Shown here piece by piece: positions 45,180 to 56,640 of a DNA stretch of 64,000 nt (position 1 is the stretch's first letter; each line of letters starts with the position of its first letter). The notes under the pieces are model-generated. The model ran no database searches. It worked only from the letters and a program-made list of their open reading frames with translations, and was not told the origin of the DNA. Source of the stretch: Arachis hypogaea (lineage: Eukaryota; Streptophyta; Magnoliopsida; Fabales; Fabaceae); the NCBI RefSeq assembly GCF_003086295.3, contig NC_092047.1:116786449-116850448 (forward strand). Direction: 5' to 3'. The position numbers and the translations under genes are program-made.

Positions 45180-46740
45180 ATCATTGGTGCTTTGGCTTCT
45201 ATCTTTGACTTTTCTTTGGCCCAAATGGAATAAAAAGCAATCAACAAAATGTTGGGCTGAAAGCAAAATTAAGAGCCCAAGAAAAAGCAAAGAAAGAAGC
45301 CAAAGAAATCAAATCGGGCCAAGCATATCAATACCCGATCCAAGCCCGATCTGGTTTCAGAAAAACAAATCCCTCTCTTTTGCTTAACCAAAAGCAACGT
45401 TCATCTCTCTTTTGTCCTAGTCAAATCAGAGTTTCAGAAAAGTAAGAAAGAGAAAGAGAGAGAGCTTCTTCACCAAGCTAGTCACCAAAGAAGCAAGAGA
45501 GAGAAGGATTAAGTTTGAAAGGCAGATATCAAATCACCCAGTTCAAACCCAATCAAGCTTAGTTTAAAGGTAAATCATTTCCTCATACATGCAACTCGGC
45601 TTCATCTCTTCTTCCCAACTCTCTGCTCTATCCGAAATGGGATACAAGGGAAAGAGGATTTCTATTCTTCTCTACTATGTATCTACGGTCTTAAACATGA
45701 CTTGGGGACCAAGTTGGTTTTCAATGGCTAAGATCAAGTTGACCATGAGAAGATTTCTATGGTTACTGCTTTATGGCTTTCGGTCAAGATGAAGAAGTCA
45801 GAAGCAAAGTTTCTACTCTAAGGTTTAATGTGAAAAAGGTGAATCTGTGGTTGGTGAAGCTCAAGGCTCAAGGTGTTGACCTTGGAAGAAGAACCAAACA
45901 ACATGCAAGGAGATAAAAGAAGACCTTCTGCTCATTCAGAAGCAAGGAGAGAAAACCAGAGTTTGAGAGTTGTGTTCTGCAAAGAAGTTCCTCTACTTGG
46001 ATAATACTTTCTTTCAAAGAAGCATTCGGCCAATACTGAAGAACTGTATCTGAGGTTTGCAAATCTGGTTTTGCACATAGCAAAGAGGCTGCTGATGAAG
46101 TCAATCTCCTTCATGTTTTACTGATTGTAATGTACTTTTCTAAGTTTATCTTTCTGTAATTTCTTGTGAGAAAAGGCATTGTGAGAAAGTTTAAGAAAAA
46201 GCCATGAGTGGAAAAAGGCTGAGAGATATACTTGAGAGAAAAGCCTAGAGTTATTTTCTTATTTCTTTAGGTTGATTAAGTGTCTTGTATCTTGTACCTG
46301 TAAGGTATCCCTTTCTTAGTTGGGTTAGCACTAAGAGGAATAGTTAGGTATTAGCATAGCCAATGTCAAGTTAGGTTAGAACTTGAGTGTGAAAGGATTG
46401 GGTCAATCCTGTGAAATTGGTGTATGTAATACTGTTAACTATAGTGAAATTCTTCCATAGTTGTGGAGAAGACTGGATGTAGGTTGCATAGTACAAGGCA
46501 ACCGAACCAGGATACATGCTGATGTTAGTTTTTCTCTTCTCTGCTGAGTTCTGTTTTCTGATATTCATGAGACAAAAATAAATTGTCTCATAAATTTCCG
46601 CTGCTGAGTTCAAACAGAATCAGAATTGCAAATTTATTTTAAAAGGGTCATAACAGCAACTAAAAAGGAAGACATAGATTTAACCCCCTTCTCTAAGCCT
46701 ACCACAACCTTCAGAGGTAGATGTTCCACTTTTTGTTTTA
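45180..46740. other. Repeat-like insert in CACTA 2, possibly a solo LTR
   Basis: The segment has the flavour of a retrotransposon leader or LTR, with purine-rich stretches and an end containing TTAACCCCCTTCTCTAAG, a phrase common near the 3' edge of SIRE-like copia LTRs as I recall them. I could not find matching 5-base flanks, so boundaries and class are uncertain. No protein-coding domain. Confidence 0.3.
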
Positions 46741-47237
46741 TGCAATTCTAAACAGGCGGCTGAGTTGCTAACGATCTATCTAGTTTGCATTTTGGTTATA
46801 GAAAATGAGTCATTTGTATGATGCATTTTGGGTAATTACTATTTTAGATTACTGATCATGGTTGTTATTCTACACAACGTGGAGGTTCACCTGTTGCATT
46901 ACTAAAAATCACAAGAGGCTAAGGTGCTATTCAAGTTAATGGTAAGGCCTATCGCAAGAATGTCCTTCTGCCTGCTGCTAAAGCTGGAAAGAATGTCCAA
47001 CAAAACACAGATACTTCATCACTACCTTCATCATTATATTTCGGTTTTGATTTGTACATTTATTCCAAATTGATAAGGTTACACATTTCCGCCTTTATGA
47101 TTGGCAAGATGGCATAAATTAATTCATCCAATTTTGGCAAACAAAAATTTTCCCTTTAACATGTGTTCTTATTATTCTTATTGCCAACTCATGGCATAAA
47201 TTTTGGTAATTTTTTTCCCCTAAAAATTACTCTACAG

Positions 47238-47320
47238 TTTGTTTGGATGGGAGTGCACCAGCTTACCATCTTGATAGGGGATTCAGCGAAGGGATTCACT
47301 TGATGAGACAAATTGAGAAG
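47238..47320 (+). pseudogene. Captured pectin acetylesterase exon fragment in CACTA 2
   Basis: After a CTCTACAG acceptor-like sequence the frame reads CLDGSAPAYHLDRGF, matching the N-terminal signature of plant pectin acetylesterases (cell-wall carbohydrate esterase family 13), then departs from the family and ends near AAGTATGT. Neighbouring open pieces (46860-46990 and 48095-48230, the latter Lys/Glu-rich and ending in TAA) are not recognised. Confidence 0.55.
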
Positions 47321-49700
47321 TATGTACTTTCTTCTTGATGCCCATCTTCATCTATATCATACTGATTTCTTAAAAATGAGGTGCATTAATTTATTTCAAT
47401 TTTAGGTATGCTGATTTTATTCTTCTAGGATGTCTAATTTCTTATATTATACACCCTTCATGTATTTTCGCTCCAGGCACAAATATCCATATCATCTTCT
47501 CCCTAAAGCATTATGTTTCTGTTTTGCGTTTTAGCTGACTCAAATGTGTTTCTGTGTTGCAAAACTTTGCACATGATTCATACTCACACTTATGTTCACA
47601 AACTCAATATTAAGATTTAAATAGCAAGAATTTTTCTGGGCATTTGTTGTAAGAAAGTTTGACTTATAGAATATGCTTATAATCAATGAGTATTTTTTAC
47701 TATGTAAGTGGCTTAGGATTTTTTAGATGAATGTTCATGTTCACAAAAAAATATTGAAATTCTGCTATATTAGTTTATTTTTCAATGGAATATATTTCAT
47801 TGAAAAATAAAAAGGTCATAATTTCAGCCTCTGCATTATAACTTTAATTTTCTGGATGTTTTCTTTTTCAATGGTTCTCAATCAAGAAGAACGGCAACAA
47901 CTATCAGATGAAAATCCTCAAAAGTAAGTCTTTGCTCTTTAGATGAAAATGCTTACCATTTTTTTTAATTAATGTGGATTTGGATTCTGAATTAATTTCC
48001 AATCCCATACTAATAGGTTTGTATTTTCTAACTTATTTGTATACTTTTGAAGATATATATATTTGTGCTTTACTTATCTTCAAAAATTGCACATGAATGC
48101 AAAGAAGAGGGAAAGTGAAGAAGAACTAACAACACTCAAGAAAGATGCTATCGATGAAAAAATATCACCTTTAAACTTTGCCCAGAAAATAAAGAAGTTT
48201 AAGAAGCAAAAAATACAAGAGGAGTCTTAAACATCACATTGGAGTTTAAGTTTGTGCCAACAATTTTGTTCCCGGGTACATTTCTGTTTTTTATTGTTAA
48301 CAAAAGGATTTTGCTTTGAATGCCTAATCTATACTTCATTAGCTTTTTCCTCAATTTTCAAACAATTGAGAAAGTACAGCTTAACATACATGATGGTTTT
48401 ATTAACTTGTATTATGCATAAGTAACGACTGATATGTTGTTTTGCGGCGGTTTAATATTGTTGCAAATCTATCAAAAAATCGCCGCTACTCAGCATGTTT
48501 CTTGTAGTGATATTCATTAATAATAATTTTAATATGTGCCTTTTAATACACATGTTAATTATACTCATATTATATTGGTTCATTTTACACAAACAAATTT
48601 ATTTGAGGATCAAAATTACATGGACAAATTTATATAAATTAAAACAATTAAATTCGATTTATATATTTTTAATGTGGATTCGATTTACACCATAATGGAA
48701 GCACACATTAAATTGAATTAACTTGATTCGATTTACTATTCATACAGCATATACATGTAAATCGAATCTAATTGATTTGATTTACTATTTATACTGATCA
48801 GATTATTGATATTTTTTATTTTTAAATTATATATATTTTAAAGTTAACATTGAAAAAATGCCAATTAGGATTATCCCCTATTTGGTTTTAAATAAAATAT
48901 AAAAAAAAATCAACTTTTGTGTTTTAGTTTAAATTTTAAAAGATTTATATTTTTATAAACTTAGAAATTTAAAACGAAATAATAACAAATTTTTAAAAAT
49001 TTATTAAAAATTATTCTTTGACTCATTAGTATCTAAAAAATAATTATTGGGACTTTTGATATTGAAAAAATTAATATAAATTAAAATTTAGCCTTCTAAA
49101 ATGACATAAGAGTTAAAATTTAAATTTTTTTAGCGTAAAAAATAATAAATAATTATACAATATAAAATAATTAATTATATTTATATAATATATATTTTAA
49201 AAAATAATTAAAATATTATATCAATTAAATTTAGAGGTGAAGCCTCGTATAAGGAAAGGGGACAGTAGCCCTTTCTAAATCTCAATTTTTTTTATTAATT
49301 AGATAAAAATTTTAATTTAGTCTCCTAAAATATTTAATTTAATTTTTTTATTATAAAATTAATTTTTATTCTTCTTTAAAGTTTATTTTAGTTTAGCCCC
49401 TGATTAAATTATTATTTAATTTATGAAAATAAGTATAAAATTTATTACTTTAATGACATTTCTAACTCAAATTTAAATTCTTTAGAGCATAAATTTAATA
49501 GTTGTTTATTATCCTTTTTGTACAAAAGAGAGATTTTTCATTATAAACTTTATAGTCCAATAAACAATGACATGTATATTGACTTAAATAGATAAGGACA
49601 AATCGCAAGAAAATAGTTTAAAGTAACTATTAAAATAGCTTAAGAAGAAGAAACATATGGAGTATCTGTGTTTCTTATTTTCTTTGAAACACGAATTTAA

Positions 49701-51268
49701 GGACAAAATACCTTAATAAATTAGTCACCAAAAAAATACTTTAACAAACTAAATACACATTAATATTATCTAAATATTTTAAATAAAAAATATAACGTCA
49801 AAGTTTCAAATCACATTTCTATATAAATCGAATTGATTAAATTCGATTTAATAAAATACATAGTAAATTGAATTCAATGGATTCGAATTAGGTAAAAAAC
49901 GTTGTTGAATGAAAATCGAATCAAGTGGATTCGAATTAAGTGCATGGTTAAAATGCAAATAAATTGAATGGATTAACTTCGTCTCCCATAATTCGGATCT
50001 AATGGAATTCAAAGTTTATTTAAAAATTATCTTTGGCTTGTTGGTGGACCTTTAAAGGATCGGTTTTCGAGACTCTTCTCTGTTTCAAACCAAGGGAGAT
50101 CTGTTGTAGGGAACTGTAGGTTTTGGGATGGGATTGAGTGGATTTGGAACTTTCAATAGAGGAGAGAGCTCTTTCAATGGGAGTTGGAACTTTTGAGTCA
50201 ATTGCATGAAGCCCTGAGACCTGTAAATCTAGTGCATAACAGAGATGATAGAGTGGTGTGAAAATTTGATAGGCAAGGTATTTTTTCAACTAACTCATGT
50301 GTGTAGGTGATACAGGAGAAATTGCTCCCAGGGGAGGTAACCAGTTTCAGTTTTACTAGGACTATTTGGAAAGGCTTGGTTCCACAAAGAGTGGAGCTGT
50401 TTGCTTGGTTTGTGCTGATAGGCCGAGTGAATACAAAGGAAAGGCTAAGTCGGTTTGGTATTATCACTCAGGAAGATTGTGCATGTGTGTTATGTAATAA
50501 TGATATGGAACATATACATCACTTGTTTCTAGGCTGTACTTTTGCTTGGCAGGTGTGGAGTGCTTGGATTTCAGCTTTGGCCTACAATGGACTTGTCCGG
50601 GTTCAATGAAAAAGCACTTTCTAAGTTGGACAGAAGAACCGATGAGTAAGGAAATTTAAAAGCAGATGTTGAGGTGCTTCTGTGCGATTCTCTAGAACAT
50701 TTGACTGGAAAGGAATAGAAGGATATTCCAGAATACAAGCAAAGGCGTTGAAGAAATTATCAACATGACCGTCATTAATGCTAAAGAGTGGAGTAGTGTG
50801 GATCCCTTTGGTTGTTGATAGCTATGCTGAAGATGACTTGGGGATCGTATTCGTGTTGTTTGTAGTTATGTTGGTTGTTGTTGACTAGTTCTGTTTGCTC
50901 TATCTTATTGTGTTGAGCTCTTTTTTTCAAAAAAAAAATACCTTTTAAAAACTAATTTAATAAATTATTTTTCAAAACAAAAACTTTATAGCCAAAGTCC
51001 ATACAAATGGAATCCATTAGATTCAAATTATGGGAGACGAAACAAACATATAAATCGAAGCCAATTCATTCGATTTATTTGTATTTTAACCATGCACTTA
51101 ATTCGAATCCACTTGATTCGATTTTTATTAATAACATTTTTCACCTAATTTAAATTCATTGGATTCGATTTATATAGAAACATGCTTTAGAACTTTAACG
51201 TTGTATTTTTTAATTTAGAACATTCAGATAATATTAATGTATATATGATTTATTGATGTATTTTGCCC
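49701..51268. mobile_element. MULE with about 330-bp inverted arms and a nested LINE
   Basis: The arms 49701-50030 and about 50940-51268 are inverted copies, starting GGACAAAATAC and (complement) GGGCAAAATAC, rich in TCGATTTA words. Identical 9-mers CGAATTTAA flank the element (49692-49700 and 51269-51277), and copy 1 has a single CGAATTTAA at the empty site 27045-27053. No MULE transposase. The centre is a LINE remnant. The terminal GGGCAAAAT resembles the ends of the composite MULE at 10040. Confidence 0.95.
50032..50939 (+). pseudogene. 3' fragment of an L1-type LINE within the MULE
   Basis: The plus strand encodes, with frame breaks, PLKDRFSRLFSVSN and then (50307-50609) LPGEVTSFSFTRTIWKGLVP, VELFAWFVLIGR, CACVLC and HHLFLGC. 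This is the zf-RVT-like end of a LINE ORF2 of the same family as 5063-9008 but on the opposite strand. It ends TTGAGCTC, a T run, then poly(A) at 50929-50939. Possible eroded target duplications (TTTAAAAA-TA like) lie on both sides. Confidence 0.88.
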
Positions 51269-52043
51269 CGAATTTAATGTATATATAAAACCACACGAAT
51301 ACCAAATTAATGGAATTGAAAAAACTTTGACGACGATTATGAGCAGTTGTGGACAAACCTACAATGCGATAGACGAAAATGTTCGATAAAAAAACTTACT
51401 CAAAAATAATAAAAATTTATTTTATTTAATATTTATTAATTATTATAATAATTAATAAATATTAAATAAAATATTTTTTTAACATTAATTATAATTCTTA
51501 AAAAATTATAATAAAATACTTTTAGAATATTATTCTTTATATTTATTAGAAGTAAATTAATTTGTAATTAAAATTTGTATTGAAATGGATAGATAAACGA
51601 AATCGACCACTTTAGGCATAAAGTATTACTTAAATAAAAAATTAATAAAATTTAAATTAAATTAAGAATAAACATTAAAATAATAAATATCATATTTAAT
51701 TTTAAATTATTATTTATGATATATAATCCTACAAAATACTAATATAAATTTTAAATATTTATGATTATTTTTAAGTTTTTATAACATTTATTTTTTTAAT
51801 TTACTTTCCAAACACTAATAGAAATAATGTAAACTACGGTATATAAATATGTAAATAAAAAAGTTACAATTATGTCTAATGTTTTGTAGAGTTGTAATCT
51901 AATAAGTTTTTTTTTAAATGTTTTATTTATGTAAATTGTCTTTTTTTTTTTTTTGGTTTTCTACGGTATCCCTTAGCCTAACAAGCCAAAGACTAATCCA
52001 TCGCGATACTAAATTTTATTTAAAATATTTATTAAAAATAAAC

Positions 52044-52290
52044 TTTTTTATCTGTTGGATCCAAGACCAACCGATTTTTGTAATAAATTTAATTTTCAAT
52101 CTATCCATTCATTTTTATTTTTTTTTGACAGAGGCTATCCATTCGTTATGTATTCCTATTGTATATATAAGTCAAAAGACATAATGCATGAAAGGACAAT
52201 TTTTAAATGTGACTAGCTTTTTCCATGACTAATTGACCACCAAAGAATCTGAACAATTAACTACAATAACACTAATCAATCATTAAAATA
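52044..52290 (+). promoter_or_regulatory. Conserved 5' block with W-box, gene 3
   Basis: The same block as 27811-28007, including GAGTCAAA-like sequence and TTGACC at 52233-52238. Here it sits in its original place, with the W-box 203 bases from the ATG. Confidence 0.65.
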
Positions 52291-52367
52291 TATAAATATA
52301 TATTAATTTATTTTTAATAAATATTTATATTCTAATATACACTTAACATTTTTAAATTTATTTTCTG

Positions 52368-52376
52368 TTATATATA
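52368..52376 (+). promoter_or_regulatory. TATA box of gene 3
   Basis: TTATATATA about 65 bases before the ATG at 52436. The leader that follows is nearly identical to that of gene 2. Confidence 0.65.
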
Positions 52377-52435
52377 CTGAATGCAACGCTAACAATGCGG
52401 CAAGTAACAAACACCACTTTCATTTCATAACAATA

Positions 52436-54052
52436 ATGGTGACATCATCATCATCATCATTGTCATTTCTTCTCCTTTCAACTCTGCTAGCACCCACCAT
52501 TGTTCTTCTTCTTCAATCTTCCGTTTTACATGCAAACCCAGATGCTTACTTTCACACTTGTCTCTCAAACAAGAGATGGAAAAACCCATCAGCTCCTGTT
52601 AGCGTGACCGGAGCACTATACACCAGAGACAACTCATCCTTTTTGGACATCCTCAGCCTCCACACCCGCAACAAGAGGTTCAACAGACCATACACACCCA
52701 AACCCATCGCCATCATAACCCCTTTTCACGAATCGCACATTCAGGCGGCGGTTGTATGCTCCAAAGCCAGCAACTTTCAGCTCAGAATCCGAAGCGGCGG
52801 CCATGACTACGAAGGCTACTCCTACGTATCAGATGTTCCCTTCGTTCTTCTCGACATGTACACTTTTAAATCCATTCACGTCAATATTCAAAATGCCACC
52901 GCTTTGGTTGAGGCCGGCGCATCACTTGGCCAGCTTTATTACAAAGTCGCGCGGAACAGCCACGTTCACGGCGTTCCTGGCGGAATCTGTCCGTCCGTCG
53001 GCACCGGCGGCCACTTCGGCGGCGGTGGCTATGGCAACCTCATGAGAAAATACGGCCTCGCCGTAGACAATATAATTGATGCAAAAATCGTGGATGTAAA
53101 TGGTAATATCCTTGACAGAAAATCAATGGGGGAGGATCTGTTCTGGGCAATAAGAGGAGGTGGAGGTGCCAGTTTCGGTGTGATTGTCTCGTGGACGATG
53201 AAGCTGGTGGAAGTACCTCCAGTGGTGACGGTGTTCAGGTTGAACAGGACCTTGGAACAAGGCGGCTCGGATCTTGTTTACAAGTGGCAACATGTTGCAC
53301 CGAAGCTCCACAGGGATATTTTCATCAGACTCCAGATCGAGGTGCGTCAAAAGACGGTTCGAGTTTCCTTCGTCTGCGAGTTCCTGGGACGAGTCGATAG
53401 ACTTCTGAGTTTGATGAAAAAAAGTTTTCCAGAACTGGGATTAACCAAAAGTGATTGCTTTGAAATGCCTTGGGTCAACAGCACTCTCTTCTTTGCAGAA
53501 TGGCCAATGGGAACAGTAGCAGAAGCGTTGCTATACGAACCAAAAAGACCTGCTGACTCCTATTTTAAGGCCAAATCAGATTATGTGCAGAAAGTAATTT
53601 CAAAAGAGGGTTTGCAATCTGTATGGAAACAGTTCATCGAGAGTGAGATAATGATCATGGAATGGAACCCCTATGGTGGAAGAATGTGGGACATTCCAGC
53701 TTCGGCTACTCCGTTTCCTCATAGATCAGGGAACTTGTTCCAGATTCAGTACATGATAACTTGGTATCAAGATGGAGAAGATACCATTAATCATAACTTG
53801 AATATTTTAAGGTCCATGTATAAGGTTATGACTCCATTCGTTTCGAAATCGCCAAGACAGGCTTACCTTAACTATAGGGACAGAGATATTGGAGCCAATC
53901 CAAGCAATGGAACAACCAACGTTGACGCCGCTCGAATTTATGGAGCCAAGTTTTTCAGAGAGAATTTTGATAAACTGGTGCAGGTCAAAACCAAAGTTGA
54001 CCCTGAGAACTTCTTTAGATATGAACAGAGTATACCACCTCACAAATATTAA
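52436..54052 (+). CDS. Berberine bridge enzyme-like FAD oxidase, gene 3
   Basis: An intronless gene of 538 codons, the near twin of gene 2 with one extra serine in the leader. The signal-peptide-like N-terminus ends about ..VLHANP. His123 and Cys185 are the predicted bicovalent FAD ligands, with Tyr125 in GGHDYEG and gatekeeper Val188. Asn201 in GYGNLMRKYG keeps the family consensus lost in gene 2. IMEWNPYGG and NYRDRDIG are intact, and the C-terminus is VDPENFFRYEQSIPPHKY. The protein would act in the apoplast or endomembrane system, transferring electrons from a sugar or alcohol to O2. Its promoter keeps the ancestral arrangement, and its 3' UTR resembles that of gene 4, so it likely represents the parental copy of the 2/3 pair. 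Confidence 0.96.
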   Translation: MVTSSSSSLSFLLLSTLLAPTIVLLLQSSVLHANPDAYFHTCLSNKRWKNPSAPVSVTGALYTRDNSSFLDILSLHTRNKRFNRPYTPKPIAIITPFHESHIQAAVVCSKASNFQLRIRSGGHDYEGYSYVSDVPFVLLDMYTFKSIHVNIQNATALVEAGASLGQLYYKVARNSHVHGVPGGICPSVGTGGHFGGGGYGNLMRKYGLAVDNIIDAKIVDVNGNILDRKSMGEDLFWAIRGGGGASFGVIVSWTMKLVEVPPVVTVFRLNRTLEQGGSDLVYKWQHVAPKLHRDIFIRLQIEVRQKTVRVSFVCEFLGRVDRLLSLMKKSFPELGLTKSDCFEMPWVNSTLFFAEWPMGTVAEALLYEPKRPADSYFKAKSDYVQKVISKEGLQSVWKQFIESEIMIMEWNPYGGRMWDIPASATPFPHRSGNLFQIQYMITWYQDGEDTINHNLNILRSMYKVMTPFVSKSPRQAYLNYRDRDIGANPSNGTTNVDAARIYGAKFFRENFDKLVQVKTKVDPENFFRYEQSIPPHKY

Positions 54053-54073
54053 CTGAATTTGAATGGATATTTT

Positions 54074-54430
54074 ACTTGGATTAATATGTATTAGGGAAAA
54101 TTCAGCTGTTCATAGTTGATAGTCGTTAAATAAAGTTTGATTAAATTAATATCAAACGACTACCGGTTATTAATTTTATATGAAATTGAGTTTCCATTTG
54201 CATTCATAATAAATTTAAACAATAGTATATATATCAACAAAATCATTCAAAAGAATTAAGTCTTTACAAATAATTAAAGTCTCTTCATTTTAATCCTTTA
54301 TCCACAAAAATCATTAATTCAGTGAGTTGGATCATCAAAATGTTGAGTCACTTAAATTTTATACTTTATTTTTGTTAGGGAAATTTTGTATTTTCTTTTT
54401 ATTGGTTATACACACACCCACATATACTAT
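54074..54430. other. 3' flank of gene 3, non-coding
   Basis: The first part resembles the 3' flank of gene 4 (shared AAGTCTCTTCATTTTAATC and ACTTGGATTRATATGTAT), so it is ancestral flank. The rest is AT-rich with nothing recognised before the RTE tail. Confidence 0.6.
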
Positions 54431-55345
54431 ACAAACAAACAACAACAATAACAACAAATTAAAACTTTCTCCCACTAAGTAGGATCGGCTACATGAATCA
54501 AACGATGTTATTGTGCTCTATCATGTATCATGTCTACAGAGAGACTATTTACATATAAATCTTGTTTGACCACCTCATAGATGATTTTCTTAGGTCTTTT
54601 TCTACCTTTCACCCCTTGTCTATCTTCCATCTCATCCACCCTCCTGACTGGGTGTTCTGTCGGTCTTCTTCTCACATGTCCAAACCACTTGAGACGCGAT
54701 TCAACCATCTTTTCCACAATGGGTGCTACTCCAACTCTCTCTCAGTCTCCCTTATATCTTCGTTCCTTATTTTATCCAATCGCGTATGACCACTCATCCA
54801 TTTCAGCATCTTCATCTTTGCCACACTCAACTTATGTTCGTGCTTTCCTTTGGCCGCCCAACACTCCATACCATAAAGGATAGCCGGTCTTATAGCAGTG
54901 CGATAGAATTTACCTTTACACTATGTTTGTTTGAGAGGAAAATGGAAGGAAAGAAAAGGGAGGAAAGAAAATGGGAAGAAAAATGATTATTTTCTTTTGT
55001 TTGGTTGAGAAGAAAAATTAGAGAGGAAAAAAATGGAGAGAAAACTAATGTTTCTCTCTCTACTTCCAATACTACCCCTTCACTTTTTTAATATATTTTA
55101 TAATATAGGGGTAAAATTGTCTTTTTATAACATTTCTTTCCTTCTTATTTTCCTTCCATCCAAACACATCTAAAGAAAATAAAAATCCACCCAATCTCTT
55201 TCCTTTCTTTTCTTTTCTTTCTATTTCCTTCCTCTCTATATCTTTCCTTCCAACCAAACATAGCCTTAAGTTTTAAAGGCCCTTTTTTGTCGCATATAAA
55301 ACCAGATGCACTACGCCATTTTGACCAACCTATCTGGATCCTATG
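54431..55345 (-). pseudogene. RTE-type LINE 3' fragment, split by a MITE
   Basis: On the minus strand the C-terminal part of an RTE-clade reverse transcriptase is readable: [25 protein letters not shown] (55345-55269), then, beyond the MITE, GKFYRTAIRPAILYGMECW, KMLKWMSGHTRLDK, VESRLKWFGHVRRRP and VRRVDEMED (to about 54540). A frame slip lies near 54745. The end, GATCCTACTTAGTGGGA followed by TTG-type repeats (54431-54460), is the usual RTE tail. The 5' part is missing. Confidence 0.88.
54919..55265. mobile_element. Tourist/PIF-like MITE inside the RTE fragment (347 bp)
   Basis: The ends are inverted (CACTATGTTTG.. and complement GGCTATGTTTG..) with similar GGAAGGAAAG sub-terminal words. TTA duplicates flank it (54916-54918, 55266-55268). 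Removing it with one TTA exactly rejoins the RTE reading frame (LKLK|GKFY), so the boundaries are certain. Confidence 0.93.
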
Positions 55346-55561
55346 ATTTTTTTTACAACGGTTAATTCGATACATAACATAACAGTAATTTTTTTACAAC
55401 GGTTAACTAAAACCATTACAAAAAGAAATTCAGCAGCAATTATTACGACGATTTTGGGCATTGCAATTATGTTAAAATTTCGCGGCGGTTTGATCCAACG
55501 CCACTACCAAAATAAAAATATTGTGGTGGTTAGTGCGACTGAAGAGCGTGCTACCATATTG
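55346..55561. repeat. CACTA-like subterminal remnant
   Basis: Words such as ACAACGGTTAA, CGCGGCGGTTT and CAACGCCACTACC resemble the subterminal arrays of the CACTA elements at 40163 and 44383. No terminus is identifiable. It is interrupted at 55562 by a MULE-like element, and CGCTTAGCGCC at about 58809 may be its continuation. Confidence 0.45.
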
Positions 55562-56640
55562 GAGGCCACTCAGAAAGACGCCTAAAACGTCTTTTTTTAA
55601 AGATGTTTCTATGTTGTGTTTTAATTGGTTTCTGTATAATTTATTCGGTGTTCCTTATCACATATTATTAAATTCCTCAAAAGATTTTCTTTCCAAAAAC
55701 AATAAAAAATATTTAATTTGGACTAAAACAAAAAAGGTAATAGATTAACTATTAAATTTTTTTTAAAAGATTATTTACATAAAAAAATATATCACATTCA
55801 TCAATATATATATATATAACAAGCTTAAGCCTTTTAAAATTTTATAAATAAAAAAATAATTAATTTATATTCGTACAATATATAAAATAATTACTATATT
55901 ATTATTATATTATAGATTAAGATTCACTAATTTAAATTTTCTTTTTATTTTTAATATAAGCATTAGAAATAAATAAAATTTTTATAACTAAATGTAGTGT
56001 AACAAAATATATATAATATTAATTAGTTCTTAAAAAATTTTAAAAAAATAGTTTCTTTCATTTTAGTAAAATAACTATTTATTAAAATAGACAAATTAAT
56101 TATTTTTTTTTCATATACAGTTTTTTTAAGAAATAAAAGTAATTAATTAGGACATTGGTTAAGATAATTAAAGTCACTATTTCATTAAATTTTTAATTTA
56201 AAGACAAATTCTAGTTAATTTTTGTATAGAAATTTCGAATTTGAAAATATTGATAAAAATTATGTTGAATTTTGATTTATTTGATTCTCATTTAAATTAA
56301 TCACTACATAAGTTAAAGTTCTGTTTTGAAATTATATTCAAGCTTTAATCTGATTTTTAAAGTTTCAATTTACTTAGTTTGATTTTTTAACTTAGGTATC
56401 CGTGACTCATATTAGGGTTTTAAGTGTTTAGTTGAAAAAAAAATAAGGTAAAAAAAATTTCAATTGTCACATCAAATAGTCGCTAGAATGTATAATGTAG
56501 CAGTCGTTAGTCCATCTCAGCATGTCGTTAACAATTTTGTGAGACAGTGACAAAAATAAGATTAGGAACCAATGTGAGTCATAACTATTAAGTTGGGAGA
56601 CTAAATTAAGTAAATCGAAATTTTTGAAATTAGATTGAAA

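Larger units (their letters stand above)
44383..48509. mobile_element. CACTA element 2 with gene fragments, left terminus damaged
   Basis: The right end reads CTTGTAGTG at 48509 and carries GCGGCGGTT words. The left end (44383, CAGAAAC..) matches the complement of the right end (CACTACAAGAAAC) if CTACAA is deleted, and is followed by AGCGACGGC / AACGGC words. Copy 1 shows the empty site near 25700. The interior includes a GC-rich UTR-like segment (44560-44900), a repeat-like segment (45180-46740) and exon-like fragments (46850-48230). No transposase. Confidence 0.82.
31160..54073 (+). repeat. Segmental duplication, copy 2 (contains gene 3)
   Basis: Collinear with 22725-31154 but expanded to 22.9 kb by four insertions: a Helitron-like insert (6305 bp), CACTA 1 (3968 bp), CACTA 2 (about 4127 bp) and a MULE (1568 bp). 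Subtracting them and their duplications leaves about 6.93 kb, against 6.87 kb for copy 1. The gene pair at the ends (2 and 3) differ by about 3 percent at the protein level, so the duplication is young and most insertions are younger. Confidence 0.9.
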
